A stretch of 64,000 nt of DNA from Litoreibacter halocynthiae (GTDB taxonomy: Bacteria > Pseudomonadota > Alphaproteobacteria > Rhodobacterales > Rhodobacteraceae), in assembly GCF_004365635.1 (NCBI RefSeq), contig NZ_SOBH01000001.1:930001-994000 (forward strand), in the 5' to 3' direction. Positions 58,617 through 64,000 of this stretch are shown here, piece after piece. The position numbers and the translations under genes are program-made. Positions within the stretch are counted from its first letter, which is position 1. Each line of letters begins with the position of its first letter. A model generated the notes under the pieces. That model saw only the letters and a program-made list of their open reading frames with translations. It did no database searches and had not been told where the DNA came from.

Positions 58617-59105
58617 ATGTCGACGGCACAAGCCATATTTCGCAGCTACCGCGCCCCGCGCGCGGTTGCTCGGGACTTTCGCGCGGCGGGGGCTGATGAG
58701 GCCACAGGGCTGGGGTGGTTGTTTGCCGCCTGCATCCTGTTCTTCATCGCGCAACTGCCCGGCTTGGCGCGCACGTCGCATCTAAGCGACGGGGACGTGC
58801 CGTTATTCGGATTGGCGCTTGGTACGTTTTTCGGAACGATGCTGTTAGCACCCATCCTCTTTTACGTTTTGGCCAGCCTAAGCCACTTCGTAGCGAATAC
58901 CCTCGGAGGGCAGGGGAGCATCACTGACGCACGCTTGGCGATGTTCTGGGGGCTGCTTGCCTCGGGCCCTGTTGTCTTGTTCCAAGGGCTCGTTGCCGCA
59001 TTGATCGGGCCAGGACAACAAGCCACGCTTGTGGCTCTTGTGTCATTTATGGTTTTTCTTTGGGTCTGGCTGAATAGTCTGATCGAGCTGGAAGGCGCCC
59101 GCTGA
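58617..59105 (+). CDS. YIP1-like membrane protein, first copy
   Basis: A 162-residue hydrophobic protein with four helices that resembles the YIP1 family. It starts 3 bp after sufD and its stop overlaps the next gene by one base. The function in bacteria is unknown; its place in the suf operon suggests a membrane partner. Confidence 0.75.
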   Translation: MSTAQAIFRSYRAPRAVARDFRAAGADEATGLGWLFAACILFFIAQLPGLARTSHLSDGDVPLFGLALGTFFGTMLLAPILFYVLASLSHFVANTLGGQGSITDARLAMFWGLLASGPVVLFQGLVAALIGPGQQATLVALVSFMVFLWVWLNSLIELEGAR

Positions 59106-59701
59106 TGTTGTCATTCCTGCTGAACCTAGTCGGCCAAACTCTGCGCCGCCCGAAAAGCGCCGTAGAAACTGTGTTGTCACTTGATCTGGATCGCAACTCG
59201 CTTTGGTCCGCGCTTGGATTGGTGTCAGTCGTTTCGGTGCTGTTTACCGAGTTCACGTTGCTGTTTGTCCCGTCCGAGATGATCGTTGAAGATGGACCGT
59301 TCCCAAGCAGCCCGCTTCTGCTCGGGCTGGTGATCTGGGGCTTGCTTGTTCTGTCGGTGTTCATCACCCACTATGTTGGTCGGGCCTTCGACGGTCGAGG
59401 TGAGTTAAAAGACAGCTTGAAAACCGTGATCTGGATGCAGGTCGTTTTGTTGGCCTTGCAGGTGGTGCAGATTGCGTTTTTCCTGATTTCTCCGGTGGTT
59501 GCGATCCTGTTTGGCTGGGTCGGTGCGCTATATGTGTTTTATGTTTTCCTAGAGTTTGTACGGGCATTGCATGGCTTCAGATCGCTGGGATTGGTCTTTG
59601 CCGGAGCAGTTATTTCCCTGATCGGATTGATGTTTGGCATTGCGCTGGCGATAGGCCTGATTGCAGGAGTTTTCGGATTGGAGTTGGGTGCAAATGTATG
59701 A
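59105..59701 (+). CDS. YIP1-like membrane protein, second copy
   Basis: A 198-residue hydrophobic protein, also YIP1-like, with helices starting near residues 35, 65, 105 and 150. It overlaps the previous gene by 1 bp and the sufS gene by 8 bp. The two neighbours are only weakly similar to each other, so this is an old duplication or two unrelated subfamilies. Confidence 0.75.
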   Translation: MLSFLLNLVGQTLRRPKSAVETVLSLDLDRNSLWSALGLVSVVSVLFTEFTLLFVPSEMIVEDGPFPSSPLLLGLVIWGLLVLSVFITHYVGRAFDGRGELKDSLKTVIWMQVVLLALQVVQIAFFLISPVVAILFGWVGALYVFYVFLEFVRALHGFRSLGLVFAGAVISLIGLMFGIALAIGLIAGVFGLELGANV

Positions 59702-60914
59702 CGTCCAGAAAATAAGGGCAGACTTTCCCATCCTGAGCCGGAAGGTGAATGACAAGCCGTTGGTCTATCTCGACAACGGGGCATCGGCGCAAAAACCGCA
59801 GGTGGTGATCGACGCGATCAACCAAGCCTATGCCCATGAATACGCGAATGTTCACAGAGGCTTGCACTATCTGTCCAATCTGGCGACGGACAAATACGAG
59901 GCTGTGCGCGGCAAAGTCGCATCGTTCTTGGGCGCGAAGTCCGAGGACGAGATCATCTTCAATTCCGGCACCACCGAGGGCATCAATATGGTGGCCTACG
60001 CATGGGCAGCACCTCGGATGGAAGCCCGGGACGAAATCATTCTGAGCGTGATGGAGCACCACGCAAACATAGTTCCCTGGCATTTTCTGCGAGAACGCCA
60101 AGGGGTGAAACTGGTCTGGGTTGATGTGGACACCAATGGCGATCTTGACCCACAAAAAGTGATCGACGCGATCACCCCGCGCACCAAACTAATCGCCGTC
60201 ACCCATATGTCTAATGTTTTGGGCACGGTGGTCGATGTGAAAACCATCTGCGACGCGGCGCATGCACGCGGCGTGCCTGTGCTGGTCGATGGCTCGCAAG
60301 CTGCAGTCCATATGCCCGTTAACGTCGCTGATCTGGGCTGCGATTTCTATCCTGTTACCGGTCACAAGCTCTATGGCCCGTCGGGTTCCGGCGCGATCTA
60401 TGTGAAGTCCGAACGGATGGCCGAGATGCAGCCGTTTATCGGCGGCGGCGATATGATCCGCGACGTCCACAAGGACGAAGTGATCTACAATGACGCCCCG
60501 ATGAAATTCGAGGCCGGAACCCCCGGCATTGTTCAGATGATTGGTATGGGGGTGGCGCTCGACTACATGTCGGGAATTGGCATGGACAATATTGCCGCCC
60601 ACGAACGCACCGTGCGGGACTACGCGCGCTCACGGCTGGACGGGCTGAACTGGCTGAACGTGCAGGGGCAGTCGGCAGATAAAGGCGCTATCTTTTCGTT
60701 CACTTTGGACGGTGCGGCCCATGCCCATGACATCTCGACCGTATTGGACAAAAAAGGTGTCGCTGTTCGGGCAGGCCAGCATTGCGCGCAACCTTTGATG
60801 GAGCATATGGGGCTTACGGCCACCTGCCGCGCGTCTTTTGCAATGTACAACACGCAAGCAGAGGTCGATGCACTGGTTGATGCGCTAGAGCTGTGCCACG
60901 AGCTGTTTGCCTGA
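59694..60914 (+). CDS. sufS: Cysteine desulfurase SufS
   Basis: A 406-residue SufS/CsdA-type PLP enzyme that removes sulfur from cysteine for cluster formation. It begins YDVQKIRADFPILSRKVN, has the PLP lysine in FYPVTGHKLYGPSGSGAIY, and the catalytic cysteine in RAGQHCAQPLMEHMG. The start ATG at 59694 overlaps the YIP1-like stop by 8 bp. It is the last gene of the operon. SufA- and SufT-like genes are not in the window, and I see no SufE. Confidence 0.95.
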   Translation: MYDVQKIRADFPILSRKVNDKPLVYLDNGASAQKPQVVIDAINQAYAHEYANVHRGLHYLSNLATDKYEAVRGKVASFLGAKSEDEIIFNSGTTEGINMVAYAWAAPRMEARDEIILSVMEHHANIVPWHFLRERQGVKLVWVDVDTNGDLDPQKVIDAITPRTKLIAVTHMSNVLGTVVDVKTICDAAHARGVPVLVDGSQAAVHMPVNVADLGCDFYPVTGHKLYGPSGSGAIYVKSERMAEMQPFIGGGDMIRDVHKDEVIYNDAPMKFEAGTPGIVQMIGMGVALDYMSGIGMDNIAAHERTVRDYARSRLDGLNWLNVQGQSADKGAIFSFTLDGAAHAHDISTVLDKKGVAVRAGQHCAQPLMEHMGLTATCRASFAMYNTQAEVDALVDALELCHELFA

Positions 60915-60986
60915 TTTGACCCCAAGCCGAAGAAGTTCTTATTTGGCGTTGCGGCAGGTCGAACGCGCTTGTATAGCCATGCGCAG

Positions 60987-61063
<77 letters not shown>

Positions 61064-61179
61064 TTTTTCATCAACTGTCGTTGTGATCAGCCTCCTGAAC
61101 GGGCTGAAATGACCATTCATCTATCGCAGGTCGTTTAGCGCTAAATCCCGGTTGTTGATTTAAGCGGGGAGCTTCGCAC

Positions 61180-61211
61180 AAAAAAGCCGCCCTCACGCGA
61201 GGCCGGCTTTG
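61180..61211 (-). terminator. Terminator of the DUF882 gene
   Basis: A hairpin, AGCCGCCCTC and GAGGCCGGCT arms with one bulge, is followed on the minus strand by TTTTTT. It lies 26 nt after the stop. Confidence 0.75.
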
Positions 61212-61236
61212 CAGGGCAGTTACGGATAGCTTTAGT

Positions 61237-61806
61237 CTACCGACCCCAAGACCGTACAGGACCGCAATCCATGTGGACAAAGTTGGAGCTGGAATAACGG
61301 CCTACACCACCAGCCGAGCACGATACAGCAGCACGTGAAATCTGGCCAACGGAACGCGAGGCCAGGCGCAGATCGGCAGCTTGACCCTTCATGTGCAGGG
61401 AATTTTTAGCAACACCACGCGAGCGGGACCGCAACATCGCATTGGTTTTGGGGGAGCGGTAACCGGACAGCAGCATGTAGGGCTCTGAAATACCCATCAA
61501 ATTGTGGGAGGCAGTCATAATGTCGATTGTGCGGGTGTCCATGTTGATGGAGCTGTTCTGCCGCCAGTCACGCATGAAATAATTGATCTCTTTCAGGGAT
61601 TCTTTGATGTACTCGCCTTCGATCCAGTAGATCATGTCGATCTTCTCGCCGGTGCGGCCGGAATACATTTTCAGGCGACGGACATCACCTGCACCTTTGA
61701 GGAAACCGAAAGCTTTGGAGTAGACTGGAGCAGCCGTAAGTGTCGTTGCTGCGAATGCGCCCAAGATTGCACGCCGCGTGATTAATGCGGATTTGGTATT
61801 GCTCAT
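61237..61806 (-). CDS. DUF882 / M15-like peptidase
   Basis: A 189-residue exported protein with a twin-arginine-like signal (ITRRAILGAFAATTLTAAPV). Zinc-ligand motifs of the peptidase M15 fold are visible: SGYRSPKTNAMLR, SLHMKGQAADLRL (H-x6-D) and FVHMDCGPVRSW (H-x-D). Relatives cut peptide cross-links in peptidoglycan. It is divergent from the L,D-transpeptidase gene, which suggests a shared cell-wall remodelling role. GGGACAGG upstream supports the start. Confidence 0.9.
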   Translation of the reverse strand: MSNTKSALITRRAILGAFAATTLTAAPVYSKAFGFLKGAGDVRRLKMYSGRTGEKIDMIYWIEGEYIKESLKEINYFMRDWRQNSSINMDTRTIDIMTASHNLMGISEPYMLLSGYRSPKTNAMLRSRSRGVAKNSLHMKGQAADLRLASRSVGQISRAAVSCSAGGVGRYSSSNFVHMDCGPVRSWGR

Positions 61807-62135
61807 GGTTATTGCCTGTCCCGTAGTTACCCTAGACCGCTGCCACGGCCGTCGTCTTTTTTGGTCCCCAGATGGGAACTCTATGCCACAACTTGATTCT
61901 TTTACCAAGTACACTCTGAAAGAGAGGCGTTAATAAGGTGAAAATAGGCGAAATTTTGCGCATTTGTCTTTGCGTTGCATCAAGTCGGAAGACTGCCCCG
62001 CAAGGGCCTAAACGGTGACCAAATCGCAACGTGGCAAAAAAAAGGCCGCTTTTGCTCGGGATTGTGAATGGACTCTCAGTGTGTGCTGAAATGTAGTCGG
62101 GCTAAATTGTGCTTAGTATATTGAGGTAAACTGCC
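61807..62135. other. Divergent intergenic region between DUF882 and L,D-transpeptidase genes
   Basis: About 330 bp without an open frame of substance. It must carry two divergent promoters; I see AT-rich stretches but no repeat or known operator. Confidence 0.5.
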
Positions 62136-63749
62136 ATGACCCTTTCCCCGACCAGACGCTCGACGATGAAACTGATAGCCGCAGGCGCGGTCGGATTTGT
62201 TTTGCCAAATTTCATTGGTGCAGGCCGCGCAGATGCCGCTGTAACGGCACTTAAGCAGTCAATCGCCGAAGCCGCTGCCAAAGATGAGGCGCTGTCCGCG
62301 TTCTACCGCGAACGGAATTACAAACCTGTGTTTGTTGGCAAAGGAGACGGGCGTCGCCGTGGGGCGTTGCTCAAAGCGCTTGCTTCTGCTGGCGATCACG
62401 GACTGCCAACAGGGGCCTATGACGCCACTGGCCTGAAGGCCGCGATGAAAGCAGCGAAGACACCAAGTGACCGTGGCCGTGTGGAAGTGATGGCCGCAAC
62501 GCGGATGCTGGAATATGCAGATCACTTGCGGTCTGGTGTTCTGACCCCGCGCCGGGTCGATAGCCTGCTGGTGATGGATGTGCCGCGCTATGACCGCGCG
62601 TCCACCATTGACGCTTTCTCAAAGTCAAACCCTGCCGCGTTTCTGAAGAAGATGGCTCCGCGCAAGCCGGAATATGTCCGCCTGCAAAAAGAGAAACTTC
62701 AGTTGGAAAAACTGCTTGGTAAGGGCGGTTGGGGCGACAAGGTTCAGGCAAAATCGCTGAAGCCTGGTCAGTCCGGTGGCGCAATTGTTCAACTGCGCAA
62801 CCGTTTGATCCGCATGGGGTATATGCGGAAATCTGCCACGCAAAGCTATGATGCGAATATGCAAGCCGCGGTTCAGAAGTTCCAGATCAACCACGGGCTT
62901 TCGCCAGACGGCGTCGCGGGTGCATCGACAATTGCGCAAGTCAACAAGGATGCGCAGGACCGCCTACAGCAAGTGCTGGTGGCGATGGAACGTCAGCGTT
63001 GGAACAGTCGCCCGCTGGAGAAGAAACATGTCTGGGTAAACATTCCCGACTTCCACGTCGATATCATGAAAAACGGCAAGTCGACCTTCCGGTCGCGCGT
63101 GGTTGTGGGCAAGAACACCTCTGATCGCCGCACGCCGGAATTCTCCGACACGATGGAGTTCATGATCATCAACCCAAGCTGGTATGTTCCGCGTTCGATC
63201 GTAACGAAAGAATACCTGCCACTGATGCAGCGCAACAAAGGTGCCGCAGGTCAGCTTCAGATAATTGGTCGCAATGGCAAACCTGTCAGCCGCAGCTCGA
63301 TCAACTTTTCGCAGTATAATGCGAAGAACTTCCCGTATTCGATGAAGCAGCCCCCATCGAAGGGCAACGCACTTGGGCTGGTGAAGTTCATGTTCCCGAA
63401 CAAACACAACATCTACCTGCATGACACGCCGTCCAAGTCCTTGTTTGGACGGGAGTCTCGTGCGTTCAGCCACGGGTGTATCCGTGTTCATAAGCCGTTT
63501 GATTTCGCCTACGCGCTGCTCTCTTCCCAAGAAAAGGACCCCGAAGGGTTCTTCCAAACTGCGCTGCGCACCAGACGGGAACGTCGCGTTGACCTGCGCG
63601 AGCCGCTGCCGGTGCATATCGCGTATTATACCGCATGGGTCGACGCCAAGGGGCAGGCGCATTACCGCAATGACGTCTACAACCGCGATGCACAGATTTT
63701 CTCTGCGCTGAGCCGCGCCGGGGTTTCGCTGTGCTCGGTAGCAAGTTAA
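62136..63749 (+). CDS. L,D-transpeptidase, YcbB-like
   Basis: A 537-residue exported enzyme. It has a twin-arginine-like start (TRRSTMKLIAAGAVGFVLP), an N-terminal scaffolding region, a peptidoglycan-binding motif in residues ~210-270 (LRNRLIRMGYM ... AVQKFQINHGLSPDGVAG) and the YkuD domain with the catalytic cysteine in FSHGCIRVHKPFDFA near residue 450. It forms 3-3 cross-links in peptidoglycan or attaches proteins to it. It is followed by a strong terminator before lpxD. Confidence 0.92.
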   Translation: MTLSPTRRSTMKLIAAGAVGFVLPNFIGAGRADAAVTALKQSIAEAAAKDEALSAFYRERNYKPVFVGKGDGRRRGALLKALASAGDHGLPTGAYDATGLKAAMKAAKTPSDRGRVEVMAATRMLEYADHLRSGVLTPRRVDSLLVMDVPRYDRASTIDAFSKSNPAAFLKKMAPRKPEYVRLQKEKLQLEKLLGKGGWGDKVQAKSLKPGQSGGAIVQLRNRLIRMGYMRKSATQSYDANMQAAVQKFQINHGLSPDGVAGASTIAQVNKDAQDRLQQVLVAMERQRWNSRPLEKKHVWVNIPDFHVDIMKNGKSTFRSRVVVGKNTSDRRTPEFSDTMEFMIINPSWYVPRSIVTKEYLPLMQRNKGAAGQLQIIGRNGKPVSRSSINFSQYNAKNFPYSMKQPPSKGNALGLVKFMFPNKHNIYLHDTPSKSLFGRESRAFSHGCIRVHKPFDFAYALLSSQEKDPEGFFQTALRTRRERRVDLREPLPVHIAYYTAWVDAKGQAHYRNDVYNRDAQIFSALSRAGVSLCSVAS

Positions 63750-63770
63750 ACCGATAACTACAGGTTTTCG

Positions 63771-63804
63771 GGCGCGTTGCGGGCGAACCGCAGCGCGCCT
63801 TTTC
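63771..63804 (+). terminator. Terminator of the L,D-transpeptidase gene
   Basis: A 12-bp stem (63771-63782 with 63788-63799, one wobble pair) and a T-rich tail. Confidence 0.8.
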
Positions 63805-63821
63805 TTTTGTCGGAGCATGTC

Positions 63822-64000
63822 ATGACCGAATTCACCCTGACCCAAATCGCGACTGCATTGGGCGCCACGCTGGAAGGCGACGGCGAAATTCGTGTGTCTG
63901 GTGCGGCTGAGCCAGCATCGGCTGGTAAGCACCACTTGGCTTTGGCAATGGATCCGAAATACGGTGATGGGCTTGCACAGGGCGCGGCTCAGGCCGCAAT
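63822..64000 (+). CDS. lpxD: UDP-3-O-acylglucosamine N-acyltransferase (LpxD), 5' part
   Basis: The open frame begins with FTLTQIATALGATLEGDGE and HLALAMDPKYGDGL, the N-terminal uridine-binding part of LpxD; 59 residues are visible before the window ends. LpxD adds the second acyl chain in lipid A synthesis. CGGAG lies upstream of the ATG at 63822. Confidence 0.8.
   Translation, partial: MTEFTLTQIATALGATLEGDGEIRVSGAAEPASAGKHHLALAMDPKYGDGLAQGAAQAA

Overview
The window looks like a piece of chromosome from a marine alphaproteobacterium of the family Rhodobacteraceae (Roseobacter group). The evidence is the sciP-ctrA cell-cycle pair, an IscR-type regulator with one cysteine heading a suf operon, the family-restricted DUF6477/DUF6456 pair, TRAP transporters, a GTTC-N7-GTTC SOS box, an NADP isocitrate dehydrogenase and dense packing with many 1-8 bp overlaps. 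I see no insertion sequence, integrase, rRNA or CRISPR array. Two tRNA genes are present, Leu-CAA and Arg-CCG.

1-11 kb: two EamA permeases, a FadL-type outer-membrane protein, a complete TRAP uptake operon divergent from a glycerol-kinase-like FGGY kinase, guaA, and a trimethylamine-methyltransferase-like (MttB family) gene. 11-15 kb: the DUF6477/DUF6456 pair, then a small accessory module: a DUF4123 protein (the adaptor family of type VI secretion effectors), a probable circularly permuted NlpC/P60 or LRAT-like enzyme, and a membrane-anchored candidate immunity protein. Both of the first two genes carry one in-frame stop codon. 15-38 kb: mostly housekeeping. It holds lipA, two cytochromes c, hpt, a RatA/COQ10-type protein, a glycosyltransferase, mnmA, sciP, ctrA, ligA, recG, a tiny membrane protein behind a LexA-type box, an Fe-S scaffold, hisI, gluQRS, trmFO, gyrA, dsbB, a DedA-like protein, a zinc peptidase, a TRAP permease pair without a binding protein, and a periplasmic glutathione peroxidase.

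38-49 kb: the main accessory region. After tRNA-Leu and about 0.9 kb of AT-rich DNA come a 47-residue membrane peptide, a 2408-residue RTX/Ig-repeat protein ending in a Hint (intein/hedgehog-like) domain, and a 576-residue relative with the same Hint ending. Both look like secreted calcium-binding surface proteins with a self-processing end. Two of the eleven Ig repeats are identical in protein sequence and differ only at synonymous sites.

49-64 kb: a MocA-like nucleotidyltransferase, an SMR efflux gene that seems frameshifted at its start, icd, an HD phosphohydrolase, an alpha/beta hydrolase, and the iron-sulfur operon iscR - cysteine desulfurase - sufB - membrane protein - sufC - sufD - two YIP1-like proteins - sufS. 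An Irr/ICE-like palindrome overlaps the -10 of this operon, and a second copy lies inside the desulfurase gene. The window ends with tRNA-Arg, a DUF882 peptidase-like protein, an L,D-transpeptidase and the start of lpxD.

All family names come from motif recognition by eye, without database searches.
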